A stretch of 64,000 nucleotides of DNA, taken from assembly GCA_036346205.1 (NCBI GenBank), contig JARFJB010000400.1, forward strand, positions 7,241,501 through 7,305,500, in the 5' to 3' direction. Both the position numbers and the translations under genes were made by a program. Positions within the stretch are counted from its first letter, which is position 1. The number at the start of each line of letters is the position of its first letter. This document shows positions 32,818-44,585 of this stretch, piece by piece. The stretch is from Vesta saturnalis. Lineage: Eukaryota > Arthropoda > Insecta > Coleoptera > Lampyridae. Below the pieces are notes generated by a model. The model saw only the letters and a program-made list of their open reading frames with translations, ran no database searches and had not been told where the DNA came from.

Positions 32818-33110
32818 CTAACGGTTATAATTTGCGAAACATTTGTTACACAATGGTACCTGGCTCCCCTGACAGGATGTTTGTTCTGGTTTGCTTCTTT
32901 TTCGTAGTACAACTGGTACAGCGTCTTTGGGTGTTACCTTATATTGGTAAATGTAATGAAGCAGTGCAAAGACTTTTTCTTTTTCTTGAGAAATAACCAC
33001 GGTGTGGTCCCCTTTTTAGTAGAATCGCTTCCATACCGTCTTCAATAAGACTCTCTGCAACAGACACCAGAAAATCTATAAAGCGAGCCTGTTTTAGTTT
33101 TTGAGTTATA
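32818..33110 (-). pseudogene. piggyBac transposase C-terminal remnant
   Basis: Minus-strand frames give RCTSCTTKKKQTRTN in one frame and CQGSQVPLCNKCFANYNR in the next, ending at 32818. Together they form the piggyBac C-terminal cysteine domain (CxxC...C...VPLCxxCFxxYH). ARFIDFLVSVAESLIEDG upstream resembles the preceding linker. One frameshift lies between. It differs from piggyBac 1 and 2 in sequence, so it is a third lineage. VTPKDAVP and the rest of the 60-codon open frame are off-frame reading. Confidence 0.6.
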
Positions 33111-33426
33111 AATTATAAAACAGGTGACGACAGATACCATGAGAAGTCTATGGAATACTTTTATCCACCGATTTTTGGATTTTCTTTCATATTCACCAAA
33201 CGTTGACATTTCATCAGTTCGATCAACCCGAAGCCGCCTTGATATAGAAAGCCTATACCGTCTGTCTGAGACGTCACGTCGGGGTCTGAATCTTGGTATT
33301 GCATCGGTCCTGTGATAATTGTTCTCCGTTAACTGTATTGGAGTTTGAGATGGATAAACAGGGTACTGCAGTTATACAAACATGCATGTAATGCAATAAT
33401 CTGTGCTATTAAAAAATCACTAAATG

Positions 33427-33429
<3 letters not shown>

Positions 33430-33467
<38 letters not shown>
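33430..33467. repeat. (TA)n microsatellite
   Basis: AT dinucleotides over about 38 bp. Confidence 0.95.
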
Positions 33468-33468
<1 letters not shown>

Positions 33469-33595
33469 GTAATCGTATAATCCGAGGCGTACTAAATTAA
33501 TTGATTTTTCAACTTGAAGTAAATAAAAATACTTTAAATATCTTCTCACATTACACAGAATACTGTGTTTTTAACGTCGGTAGACGAAGCCACCA

Positions 33596-33931
33596 CTAGG
33601 TGTCACAGGAGGTTGGAATCGACATGAAAGTTGTGACCAACGTCACTGGCGATGGAACGTTATGGCCAGGCTGCAGATTGTAATTAGACCTACTAGCGTA
33701 CGTTGTGTGCACAGTAACCGAATCTGGTGTGGTTACTAAATCGAAAGTAGACATTGGACTAAACCGGATGATTATGACGGTATACATCGTGTCTAGTGAA
33801 CATCGGTGGAGTTTGTGACTAGTGGACGTTGTGATCAGACTAACAATCTTTGGCGAACGGTGAGGCCTATGTGGCAGTTTTACATGACGGTAAGTGTTCT
33901 GACCAGTGGACCTCAACCAGGGTCCGTTCAT
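33596..33931. other. Degenerate repeat-like stretch without gene
   Basis: The minus strand is open for 111 codons but rich in Thr, Ser, His and Pro with no domain. The plus strand shows recurring short words (GTGAC, CTGG/CTAGTG, ACGTT) like an old minisatellite. I do not call a gene. Confidence 0.35.
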
Positions 33932-33949
33932 TTTTAGTTACACTTTAGG

Positions 33950-35125
33950 TACACTTGACACTGACACACATACGCACACACTCACATGCGCGCATTCACG
34001 CACTCACACATACACGCACATACGTGCGACAAACGCGCACACGCACATGCACTTCGAGACACGCGCACACGCATAAAACGCACACGCACGCACACATATT
34101 GAAAGCATGTTAATGTCATCTATGTTAGAGACAATGAGTTTCGGGGCGGAAGCACAAAATATTTTTTAATTTCATAAATCAGTATAAATCCAAGGTGATT
34201 TAAAATCAATGTACAAATTTCGTCTGAATTAGTCAAACACTCACGTACGCTCACGCGTACGCGCACACCCACACGTGTGCGCACACACGCACGCACACAC
34301 ATGCGCTCGTATGCACTCACACGCACTGATACATACGCATACACACGAACATGCGCTCATTCGCGCACTCACACACACACACACGCACATACGTGCGACA
34401 AACGCGCACACGCGTATACACTCCGAGACACACGCGGACACGCATAAAAACACACACTCACGCACACATATTAAAATATGTTAATATTGTATATGTTAGA
34501 GACAATGAGTTTCTGGAGGATTTTGACTATTGGAAAATCAGTGTTACGGGACGGAAGCACAATATTTTTTTTAGCCTTAGAAATCCCGCATTAGACAATT
34601 TAGATTTTGTTAATTCAGTTTAAATATTCTTGAATCATTAAAATAAATCTTAAATCGTTAAATAAATCGTAAATCTTTCAAATAAGTTTAAATCTGATAC
34701 AAATCATATTTATTTTCTTAATCAGTTTAATCAGTGCAAATCTCATAAATCAGTTTAAATCCAAGGCTATTGAAAATTAGTTTACAAATTTCGTCTGAGT
34801 CAGTCATGCGCATACACGCTGAGACACGTACACACACATTAAATATATGTTCATACCTTTCCGATCTATGTCAGAGACGTTTCTAGACGGTTTTGAGTAT
34901 TGGAAAGTATGTGTTACCGGGCAGAAGAACAAAGTATTTTTAAATTCTTCGAAATCCCGTATTAAATCTTTTAGACCAATTTAGATTCTGCTAATTCAGT
35001 TTGAATCATTAAAATAAATCTTAAATCATTAAAGGAATCTGATACAAATCATATTTATTTCTCTTAATCAGTTTAAATCCAAGGTAATTTACAATTAGTT
35101 TAGAAATTTCGTGTGAGTTATTCGT
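33950..35125. repeat. Three tandem CA-rich long units
   Basis: Units start near 33950, 34231 and 34805. Each opens with a CA/CG-rich simple stretch (CACACACGCAC type), followed by ATGTTAAT...TATGTTAGAGAC, then a tail with AAATCAGTTTAAATCCAAGG and ACAAATTTCGTCTGA. Units 2 and 3 also share GAATCATTAAAATAAATCTT and CTGATACAAATCATATTTAT. Unit length varies from about 280 to about 570 bp. Open frames over the CA stretches (Cys/Val/Arg or His/Thr repeats) are artefacts. Confidence 0.85.
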
Positions 35126-35704
35126 TCCTCATCCCAACATAGTCCAAACGCATTGATAGCACAGGGAGAAAATCATTAATTAATAGCATCTCGAATTAGA
35201 ATATAGAAATATAAATGATAGTGATCATTTACCCTCATGTTACGTCAGAGACGAAGAGTAAATAGTTGTAATCCCATAGCGTTGTATTTAAGCAGGACAA
35301 CGGTGGATTATTTCTGGAGCATAGCGTACAGAGGGCGTTAAGTGAAAACATCAACTTCCAAACACTGGCGATATAGAAAACGTTTTATTTGAGGAACATT
35401 TAGTTCAAAATTATATAAAATTATTTTTGAATCCACCCCGTTTCTGAGTCGTGGTGCAGAAGTGAACCGCCGTTGGCCTACTAGTAATGGATATCAACGT
35501 TCATAGTTTCTAATTTGAATTCTATATCACTCGCGGGTCGCAGGTGTGATGCCTTCAATATTGCGAGGCCATGTGGAACCGTACTGGTCACACACCTTTA
35601 AGGACGGCCCTGTCAATTCCCACAAATACAAAAAATAATAATTTATAAGTACCTATTCAAACTACTTTTTCCATCAGTTTACGTTAGTCCCTTAGCGTTT
35701 CTAA

Positions 35705-37300
35705 AATGAAACGAGATAATTAAAATACTTATCTTTTTTGGGTTTTTACCTTCCAACCTACATATACATTAGAGTTCTGTATTAGTTTGTTATCGGTTAT
35801 TACTAAGAAACTCACTCACAAATATTAACATCATTTTGTGAGTTAATATAACTATACGTTCTTGACGTCTTGTATCAAAGCTACGTTTTGTTTTCCACAT
35901 GAACAAGATAACTTATACACTCCGGAAGATGAAATGGGTTTGAAACATGTCTTAAGTGACCTTAAATGTTCTTTAATTAGTTATAGAAGGAAGAAAAGTA
36001 GTACCAACATTAAGAACTGGTTTTTCTTTATGCTTATGTCTAACAGGTGTAATAACATTATTAATATCAGTAAGCGAATATCCATTAGCTTGTAAGGAAT
36101 TTGTTAAATATTGATATTCATCTTTCAAAAATTCAGGATCACATTCGTTTTGCTCGATCCATTAAAGATCTTTTGACGTGGATGGTGGTTATATCTGTCA
36201 GTCTGTAAATCCATTAGTTTCTTTTTCTATGATAAACTACCATTTATAAAAATTAAAAATTCGTGTAGTGCTTCTTCTCCATGTCTCCCAAATAACAAAT
36301 GTGTCGTCTACATATCTATACCAAACGGAAGGTTTTTAGGTATATTTTGTAACGCGAATGTTTCAATTTTTCCATGTAAAAATTAGCTATAACAGGACTA
36401 ATAGGACTACTCATTGCTACACTATCAAGCTGTTCATAGAATTTATTATTTCACTGAAAATAAGTCGTAATAAGACAATGGTGAAAAAGAATGGCTATAT
36501 CGTTGAGAAAAGTATGATCAATGTATTCAATACTTTCATTTAGAAAGACTTTTGTAAAAAGTGAAACTATACCAAAACTGGCCATTACATCACCTTCTTA
36601 AATTTTGAAAATGTGTATTTTTTCAATAAAGTGAATGTTTAATATAATGGAGTGTTTTACCTATATGAGGTTGTAATAGAAATGTAAAATGTTTTTCAAG
36701 ATTATATGTAGGAGAGCCAATTGCTCTAACAATAGGTCTTAAAGGTACATTAGGTTTATGGATGTTTTAGAGCTTGTAGTTTTGGTGAAAGAACTTCAGA
36801 GTTAGTTTCTTTTTTATTTCTTCAGGAATAGATGATAATTTAATAAGTAATTTAGTTTTTAAACGAAACTTTTTTGTAGGATTTTGGTAGTTCACGATAA
36901 GTCTGTGGTTCCAACAGTTGTTCTATTTTTATGTTATAGTCGTTCATTTTAATGTAACAGTTGCATTACCTTAATCTGATTTTAATATTATTATATTTGC
37001 ATTACGTTTAAGATCAAATGAAGCACGGCGTTGACGAAAGGATAAGCTGCTCTTTGGAGGTTTTGCTTTACGTAATATGTTAACAGTTTTAAATCTAACT
37101 TTCTTCGCAGCATCAAAAGGTAATGATTTAATAGAGTTCTCGATATTTGAAAATATATCTTCAAAAGGTGTCTTGGTGTTATCGCAAAATTTCCACCCTT
37201 AGAAAGCGCTTCAATACCGTGATCTGAAAAAATATAGATAATATTGGTACGTGACAATGTTTGAACTTTCTTTTTTGCTTTCAAGTATCTACTAATCACA
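35705..37300 (-). pseudogene. Penelope-like RT plus GIY-YIG pseudogene
   Basis: Minus-strand order: LSKGGNFAITPRH (family LSKGLNFAPTP) near 37195; EDIFSNIENSIKSLPFDAAK; NILRKAKPPKSSLSFRQRR near 37070; GNATVTLK and NDYNIKIEQLLE near 36950; LRPIVRAIGSPTYNLEKHF near 36730; VAMSSPISPVIANFYMEK near 36400; WYRYVDDTFVIWE (RT catalytic YVDD) near 36320; FLKDEYQYLTNSLQANGYSL near 36120; and SGVYKLSCSCGKQ (GIY-YIG start) near 35910. Many stops and frameshifts. The AAGATAAGTATTTTAATTAT tail at 35720 is the family end sequence. The element copied itself through RNA; this copy is dead. Confidence 0.9.
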
Positions 37301-37768
37301 CGTCATCACCAATAAGCACGTAGGCACATACAACGTGCCATATAAAAATTTAAACGACTGAAATTATTTGTGAATCTAATTCATTGGATTAAATTGAGAG
37401 TCTGTTATGAAATGATTAGATATACTCAGATGCTTTTTTGTTTTAAAGAAAAATTATTTTCTGTTGTTCAGTCGAATCATAAACTGCTACTACATAAACA
37501 CACGATCGACAGTTGAAATAATTGAGCAGAACTGTTAAAAAAATTGCAAGTATTAACGCGAGCTGCTTATAGTTTGTTAGATAAAACTTCAAACTAAGAG
37601 TTAATTTGGTTGTAGTATTCAATATATTACCAATAAAATATATGTCAATGAAAACTCCTTAATATAAGCCAACTACGATTTGCATTTAAAAAATACAAGC
37701 AATTTTAAGGGCGGCATTTTGACTGCCAGAATGCATATTTTTTGAGACACATTTTATTGAGGAATGTA

Positions 37769-39364
37769 GAGCGTGTCCAGGATAAAAATGTTCAGCACGG
37801 GGATCTAACTTATTTGAACAGTTACAGCTTTGGTTAAATTACAAAAAAGTTACCTTATTCTGGGCCTCATTTAATAGGCCAAAAACCTTTGACATACTTG
37901 CCATGGCTTACTTGATTTTAACAAAAAACTGAAATTTTCTGAAGTTTACTCAGCTAATAAGAGAAATTTGGTCTTAAGAGTAATACATTATGAAGGCACT
38001 TTTCCAAGAGTACTCAAAATGTGACACTAGGATTTTTGTACATCTTCAAGTTTTCTTGAAAATAACATCAATTTTGTTTTTTCTTATTTCTGATAGCATT
38101 TTTCTTCCTCTTTTCAATAATGTGTCAATAATGTGTCTTTAAATCTTTTCATTTTATTAATATTCCATTTTTTTGACTCTTTGCAATTAAGTAGTAAGTA
38201 GACGAAAAGTTAGAAAGACCAAACTTAAGGACAAACATTTACAACATATGTTCAAATAATTCACCATTTTGTTCCATAACACCTTGTAACAGTCTATATC
38301 AGAGCATTTTGTAACATTTGGGGAGAAATCGTTAGAAATGTGTCTATTACAACTGGTCTTAGATCTTCGACATTATCGATTGTGTGAACATAAATATTTT
38401 CTTTCAGAAAACCCCAAGGAAAATGGGGAATGTCCGGAAATCTTGCGGGCCGTGCAACTGGGCCGTGTTTGTCGAATTGTCAATTCAGATATTCTCGAAC
38501 CCGCACATTGTGAGCTGGTGCTCCCTCTTGCTGGAACCAATACATCTGTCTTTCAGCTAATGGTATACCATTTAAAAAAACTTCAACATTCTGATGTAAA
38601 AGCTGAAGATATCATTCAGCTGTTAATGTGCCTTCATAAATTATTGTAGCTAATAGTTTGTTTCCCAAAATTCCACACCATACCTGAAATCCAAAACTAA
38701 TTTGATGTCTTGATTTCCTTTTTCAATGTGCATTTTGAGTTGACCAGTAATGCGTGTTTTTTCGGTGAAATAAACCATTATTACACAAATAACTTTCATC
38801 CGTCCATAAAATTTGATTTTCATTAATTTTACAGTGACGAGTAAACCATTCTCAGCAGGTTCTCCTCTGCTCCATATCTCCTGGATGAAGGGCTTGGGTA
38901 ATTCGGTATTTATATGGGTGATATATGTGTTTCTTTAGAATTGAATAAACTGTAGATCTTGTGACACCAGTATTATCGAGTTAATGTTGATAGAACTTTT
39001 CACTATTACTGAAAGTATCTATCAAAAACTTTCAGCACGAACACCAAGCGCACTTGTGCGATACATTGTTGAAAAAACAAAGTTTATTGTTGTTTTCAAG
39101 AAAACTTGTATAAAAATCCTAGTGTCATATTTTGATTATTCTTGAAAAAGTGTCTTAATGATGTACTACTGTTAAGACCATATTTCGTCTATTAGCTGAG
39201 TAATTAAATAAATATCATTTAAGCCATGGCAAGTACATCAAATGTCTTTACCCTGTTAAATTAGGCCCATAATAAGGTAACTATTTTGTAATATGACCTT
39301 AGTCGTAACTCTTCAAATAGGTGAGATCCCCACGCTGAACATTTTATGCTAGACACGCTGTGTG
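37769..39364 (-). mobile_element. Long-TIR element D
   Basis: Arms of about 300 bp (37769-38085 and 39075-39364) are imperfect reverse complements. Shared: AGCGTGTCCAGGATAAAAAT versus AGCGTGTCTAGCATAAAAT, GTTCAGC.CGGGGATC, AATTACAAAA.AGTTACCTTA, ACACTAGGATTTTT. TA dinucleotides flank near 37767 and 39365, although the outermost bases differ. A minus-strand transposase pseudogene fills the middle. Confidence 0.75.
38240..39010 (-). pseudogene. DUF4817-like transposase pseudogene (element D)
   Basis: Minus-strand order: TGVTRSTVYSILKKHIYHPY (HTH 2) near 38970; INENQILWTDESYLCNNGLF (first Asp) near 38820; HRKNTHYWSTQNAH; ISFGFQVWCGILGNKLLA; EGTLTAE; NGIPLAERQMYWFQQEGAPA (second catalytic position reads Glu in QQEGAPAHN rather than Asp) near 38540; GPVARPARFPDIPHFPWGFL (third motif degraded); KENIYVHTIDNVEDLRPVV; TFLTISPQMLQNALI. 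Stops and lost catalytic residues show it is dead. The HTH-1 end is truncated. The plus-strand 103-codon frame at 38338-38649 is a shadow. Confidence 0.82.
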
Positions 39365-39459
39365 TAAGAAAAAGTACTTTATCCCAAATTTTCTTAAACT
39401 TAAAAACATACGTTGGTATACTTTAGCTACATGACAGTTGGAAAATAACTGACATTGTA

Positions 39460-39690
39460 GAAACAAAAATAATAATCTATGTCAGAATGACGGTTAAAAC
39501 TTCATGTCAGATACAGATTAATAGACAAACACGTTAACTTAAAAAAAACGCTTTTATAAGATATCAATAATACAGTTTAACTATTTTCATTCATATTTAA
39601 TTAATTTTTAGACATGCCTTGCGGTATATTGAGAAACTTTATGAAGAAAAGTTATATAAAATTAAATTTTCTTTAAAAAATATATTTACA
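39460..39690. repeat. Second copy of dispersed repeat R1
   Basis: ATCTATGTCAGAATGACGGTT, AAAACTTCATGTCAGATA, AATACAGTTTAACTATTTTC and AAAGTTATATAAAATTAAAT match 30080-30500 in the same orientation. The tandem first unit is missing here. Confidence 0.75.
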
Positions 39691-40039
39691 CTTTTTTTTA
39701 TAAAATGAACTAACACTTAAATTCCACCTTTTTGCCGCTAAATTACTCATCGTATCAAATAATTGCATAGAACGTAATTAATCGATATGTTTAAGGTCTA
39801 TATCTATGAGTCATCATGAGGTCACATTCTATGCCAAGCGTCTTGGATTGAATTTGATCAGCGATTACAATATTCTAAAACTATGAGTCACAAAGACTGC
39901 AGAGAAATTATTCGTATGAGGTGTTTCTACGTATTGTGTGAACAGTAAAAATGTTTTCTCAAAACAGTTTAGCCATTAGAGTTACCAGTGACAAACTTTA
40001 TGACTTTAATAAATGCATTTTTTTTTACAAATCATTCCA

Positions 40040-41690
40040 CTACTAGCTCAATTTGATGCAATAGTGGAAAAGCATGTTCGCAGAGTGCTTAAAAAAACGA
40101 ACTGATTTATTTTTTACATTTACATATTAAATCACATATTATTGACGAAATTAAGCAATCCAAATACTATTCCATTATTCTGTAGCAATTTTTACGAGTC
40201 AAAGCAATTGCGTCACTAATATTAATACTGTCAGATAAAATCTGATAATGTGTGTGTTATGTCAAATTTTTAATGTCAGAAATTCTTGATAAAACCGGAC
40301 AGAATTCCCAACCTAAATCAGTTCCATCTGCATGTTCTCGTGCAAAATAGGCGGGTTCTAAAGGTGGTAATGAAACATAGTTACTTATGACGCAACTACT
40401 CTGACTCGTGAAAATTGTTATAGATTGTACTCCTGATATCAGTAAGATAGAGAAAGTCATATTTTTAGTGAGATCTGTGCTTATTGACAAATCTAGCCTC
40501 AATGATATTATCTTTAAGATTAATACAAGCTTTTTAGACTTTCTTCCAGTTGAGAGATTGACAGGACAAAATCTTTCAAATGTAATAATTAAAAAACTTG
40601 CAAAAGTGGGGCTAAATTTGCAGATTATGAGAGGTGGTAAATCAGGGGTATAAAGTGCGATGAATTCGAGAGCATTTTACTTGTCATTAGTCGTCCACAA
40701 TATGGCAAAAGCGTCCTTAAGGCACAATTTGTTTTAATACAGATACTTCAAAAAATTTACTTGTTTTTTGTTTCGTCAACCTTTAGATAGACCATATTAT
40801 TCAAATATGTTATGGGGCTAGCTCTAAAACCACGGAATGATACTCGTTGGAAAAGTCGAGTAGAAGTTCTAAAACTCTTATCAATTGAGAAGTATTTATG
40901 ATGCTTTAATTATTTATGACGATTACTGAAATTGACACTTCTATAAGAGATGGGGCTTCTGACCTGTTGCACTGCATTAAACAATTTGAGCTTTTATGCT
41001 CCAGTGTAGTTTGGTATGTAATATGCAATTGTATTCATCCATTCATTGTACTCGGTAAGCTACTACAAACGAAAGACTATGATTTATCATCTGCTATTGA
41101 GCTAATAAATTGTACAATTTGTTTCAAGGATCTTTGTTCTGATCAGGCTTTTAATAAAATGCTCTTCGTTGACATGATTGACATCCCAGATGACTTAGGG
41201 TTGACACAATTGCGTCACAGGGTTCGACGAAAAACTGTTAACTTTCTTATCGAAACGCGCAATGATCCGATCGCAGATCCCAAATTAAAATTTAAAATTG
41301 AGTTTTATTATTTTACAATAGCTGAAGTTATTAATACTTTAGAATCCACATTCGATTTGATACAGCAATAATTTTCAATTTTTGTTCCACAAACATTATT
41401 TGAAAAATTTATCTAAAAACGAGTTAATTAAATATTGTCAGGACTCGGAAATGCTATTGACTAATGGTGAATCGGGAAGTGTGAGCGCGCTTGAGCTAGT
41501 AAATGAAATAGAATCCGTTTTACTGTTTGTAAATGCAAAACTACATTCAATTGAGGTATTAAAACTTATCACTACTTAAATGTTGCTCCTAACCTCAGCA
41601 TTACCTTAAGAATCTTGTTGACCTTGCCAGTGAGTGCGGTAAATGAAGAAAGAAGATAATTAAAAAATTTTTACGCTTTGTAATCGCCCA
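40040..41690 (+). pseudogene. hAT transposase pseudogene (ZMYM/DUF4371 type)
   Basis: Plus-strand order: LAQFDAIVEKHVRRVLKK near 40050; HIIDEIKQSKYYSIIL near 40135; then an insertion (40193-40410); IDCTPDISKIEKVIFLVRSV near 40420; FLDFLPVERLTGQNLSNVII near 40540; LKPRNDTRWKSRVEVLKLLS near 40825; a 151-codon frame 40916-41371 covering the C-terminal middle; and LRILLTLPVSAVNEER near 41610, the hAT dimerisation block (family TLPVSxASxERSFS). The mixture is typical of the DUF4371/ZMYM1-like hAT transposases. Frameshifts and the insertion make it non-functional. Ends were not identified. Confidence 0.82.
40193..40410. mobile_element. Small MITE inserted in the hAT gene
   Basis: The ends are inverted repeats: CAATTTTTACGAGTCAAAGC on the left and, reverse complemented, CAATTTTCACGAGTCAGAGT on the right, continuing to TTGCGTCA. 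The hAT reading frame is interrupted exactly here (YYSIIL | IDCTPD). On minus, part of the interior is open and reads LPPLEPAYFAREHADGTDLG, then WEFCPVLSRISDI, which does not resemble a transposase. Confidence 0.6.
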
Positions 41691-41699
41691 GAGGAAGTT

Positions 41700-42203
41700 A
41701 ATCTAAAAAATATTATTCAGAAGTTGGCTGAATTAAAAGTGAGAAAAAAAACACTTTTATTTCATACCAATACATTATAAACAAATAAACCGTTAGTTAT
41801 CGTAACTGCGAACATGTTCATAACTCCCTAGGGAGTTATAGTAGGGAATTATAGATCTATAACTTTCTCTAATGTATTTTGACAAATATTTGCAATCTTG
41901 ATATATCCATGATAACAATGCCTACTTAATTGTTAAACGTTCGTTTAATTGTAATAACCAACAAAATTTCGTTTTCATATTTCATTTATGATGAAATATG
42001 AAATAAAATTATTTTTCTATCACGTGAGTTATGTATGTTAATAACCTCGGGCAACTTACAATTCCTCGGGACTAACGTTCCTCGAGATTGCAATCCGTTG
42101 CCCTCATAACTCCCTTGATATATAAACAACTATTAGTTTTTTTACGCGGTTTTGATTTTATTTTGTATAGTATTGTATTATTGTATGTAGTTTATTTAAT
42201 GTA
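41700..42203. other. Short gap with a perfect palindrome
   Basis: ATAACTCCCTAGGGAGTTAT at 41820-41839 is a perfect 20-bp palindrome, and ATAACTCCCT recurs near 42106. Otherwise no feature is seen. Confidence 0.4.
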
Positions 42204-43520
42204 CAGTGTGTATCAGCGAAATGGAATAAATTCAGTAATAAATAAATGGGGGCGTGTTCGAAAAAACGCCCGGATAGGTCGATTGGCATTTTTAGTTGGG
42301 CATTTTTTTCAACAAAAACTTTTTAGGCAGGGTGTCATGTAACAGTGGCCAATACCAAATTTCTTACTTTAAAGGCAACACTTTGTATATTATTCAATTT
42401 TTGGATTCTTCAGAAAATTCTAGACATATTCCGTGTACAATGTCCTATACCTAACTTCAAGTGTTTCTGAAATATTAAGTGTTTTCAGATTTATTGCAAA
42501 AATTAACATGAACTAAAGAAAATTATTTGGTTACAGAAATTCGGTACAACACATTGAAAAACTAATAAGTAATACTGTTTATTTATTGATAATGTAAAAA
42601 ACAAAAAAGAACGTTAATGTCGATGTCGATGCCGCTAACGTCTTGGCAACATTCTAAGCTTAAATGGAAATTTCTTCTAGCGTTGCTCAACATCTCAGAC
42701 GTGGCCAATCTAATCGCAAGCGTTTGTTCGTCTTCTTAAAGTCAGCTAAGTCGAGGGGTTTAGTTTTGTATACAATACTTTTGCCTTATCGCCATAAGAA
42801 GAAGCCTTTTGTTTATCTGCCTTGCGTGTCCTAGCTCGCGAAACTGCTTTTCTATTTTACTAATTGTCTCTTGGGATATAGGCGGTAAATTTGGAAATTT
42901 TTCATGAAATAAGCTAGCAACTTCCATTTATGTCCGTATGTTATCTCCATAACCAATCATCTACAGAATTGTTATTTTGTGCATTTCTGTTAAATGAACC
43001 ATTTTTTTTTTGATATGTGGTTAAGGAAATTCAAACGACTATAACACCGAAAACTGCTGTCATGATGCCAGGCGTTTTGAACAAAACTATTTACAGCTTT
43101 TGTTTATTTCATGTCAGGAACGCTTAAATGGCGTTTGCTTACTTTTTCATTATCAAGACCTAAATGGGAAATAAGTATTGAGTGTGTTGTAGGGAATTCC
43201 TGTAATCAAATAATTTTCTGTTGTTAAAGTTTATTTTTGCAATAAATCGGAAAACACTTAATATTTACGAAACAGTTGAAGATAGTTAGGTATAGGACAT
43301 TGTGCATGGAACATGTCTAGAATTTCTTGAAGAATCCAAAAATAGAATAATATACAGAGCGTTGCATTTAAAATAAGAAAATTAGCATTAGCCACTGTTA
43401 CATGACACGCCTTGTATAAAAAGTTTTTGTTGAAAAAAAATTCACAAGTAAAAATGCCAATCGATGTGTCCGAGCGCGCCGAACACGCCACCATTTATTC
43501 CATTTGGCTGATACACACTG
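42204..43520 (-). mobile_element. Long-TIR element E, internally deleted
   Basis: The left end is TA then CAGTGTGTATCAGCGAAATG; the right end is the complement GCTGATACACACTG at 43507-43520. Arms of about 310 bp (42204-42515 and 43225-43520) share CTTTTTAGGCAGGGTGTCATG, GGACATTGT.CATGGAACATG and AAACACTTAATATTT. Length is 1317 bp. The interior keeps a transposase N-terminus and C-terminus on minus without the catalytic core. The right TA duplication is replaced by CA. Confidence 0.85.
42620..43005 (-). pseudogene. Deleted DUF4817-like transposase (element E)
   Basis: The minus strand begins MVHLTEMHKITIL near 43003. Then EVASLFHEKFPNLPPISQET and ISKIEKQFRELGHAR (HTH region) are near 42900, and a late piece ATSEMLSNARRNFHLSLECC near 42700 that resembles the C-terminal R...NFHLRL..C block. 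The DDE core is deleted. Frameshifts and stops are present. Like the copy at 47161-47718 it keeps the two ends of the protein, but here the frame is broken. Confidence 0.65.
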
Positions 43521-43984
43521 CATGTTATGTCCTTTAATAGATATATGTTACTCACTTATTGCGCCTACTATTATCTTACAGTACTATTATTACTATTCGC
43601 GTTCAATTTAAACAATACTCAGCGTTCTTTCTTTTTAGTATAAAAATTGTTCAAATTTTTCAATCTTGGATAACTTTTATTGTGGGGGCAAAACTGCTAG
43701 CGCCGGCCCTGCCAAGTGTATATTATAACTCTAAAAATAAATACGATTCATAGGTTAAATTTGAATACTACGTGAAAAATTGCTTTAAAAAGCAATACAT
43801 TTGAGTTGTTTTGATACATTTGTCGAAAACGCCGAACCTCCACTTTTGGTGTGTAGCTCGGAGACGGAAACACATCGCAGTTTTGTTTATGGCCTTGAAA
43901 TTGTCTCATAACTACTTGATTCTTTTTTTAATTACTATCTTAATTTTTCCATTAGTACACCCTGAACACTATACAGTTATTTGG

Positions 43985-44256
43985 GATAATTAAAATACTT
44001 AGCTTTGGGTTGTTTGGTTCTTAAACTGTTGTATTTCCAAATGTGAACTTTCACCATTATTACACATAATTAAAATTCTCAGCTTTTGGATTTTTAAATG
44101 GTGCATTTTTCTATGTATGTTTTGTATAAATCTACGCTTTTCGATAGCAAATTGCAGTTATCGTCCTCAGTAAATGGGCATCTGTAAGAATTGCTTGAGA
44201 TGTTAGAACAAATTTATTAAACATGAAAAGATGAAAACGCAAACATAAGCCTTTTG
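43985..44256 (-). repeat. Penelope-like terminal repeat, left part
   Basis: GATAATTAAAATACTTAGCTT at 43987 and CATAATTAAAATTCTCAGCTT at 44070 show that the family end sequence is present twice in tandem. The body then continues through TTGTATAAATCTACG and CAGTTATCGTCCTCAGTAAA. It is split at 44257 by piggyBac 2 and resumes at 48757. It is the reverse complement of 49310-49590. Hammerhead-like motif (minus) at 44136-44171: CTGAGGA, C, GATAAC...GCTATC, GAAAA. Confidence 0.65.
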
Positions 44257-44585
44257 TTAACCTTCCAATAGACGCGTTGCACCTACGAGGTACATGCCAT
44301 CATATAACCACGTGTTAAAAACAGCGGTGGGGGAGTGGCGGTGTGACCGTCCAGCTACGTTCTTGATTCTATTCGTTCGTTCGAACAGTGTATCAATTGC
44401 AATTGAAGCGGTAATATATCTCTGTCGGTGAAGAAAAATCACCTCACAGGTGCACGCAACAATCTACGTAAGTTTTTTACTTTCATTATATTTTAATTTT
44501 TTTGTTCTTATTTATTATCATACATTACCTGTCACCTGTGACGTGCACGCGACTTTAATTGTTATAATTTTATTTTAGGATCACA

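Noticed and set aside
33596..33931. 111-codon minus frame
   Set aside because: Low-complexity Ser/Thr/His composition, no family signature, no splice or promoter support.
34120..34623. Cys/Val/Arg-rich and His/Thr-rich frames on both strands
   Set aside because: Translations of the CA/CG simple repeat; no start context, no domain.
38338..38649. 103-codon plus frame
   Set aside because: Shadow of the minus-strand transposase of element D (antisense of the QQEGAPA region).
41820..41839. Perfect 20-bp palindrome ATAACTCCCTAGGGAGTTAT as a regulatory operator
   Set aside because: Single occurrence with no gene beside it; may be chance or a remnant of a repeat.
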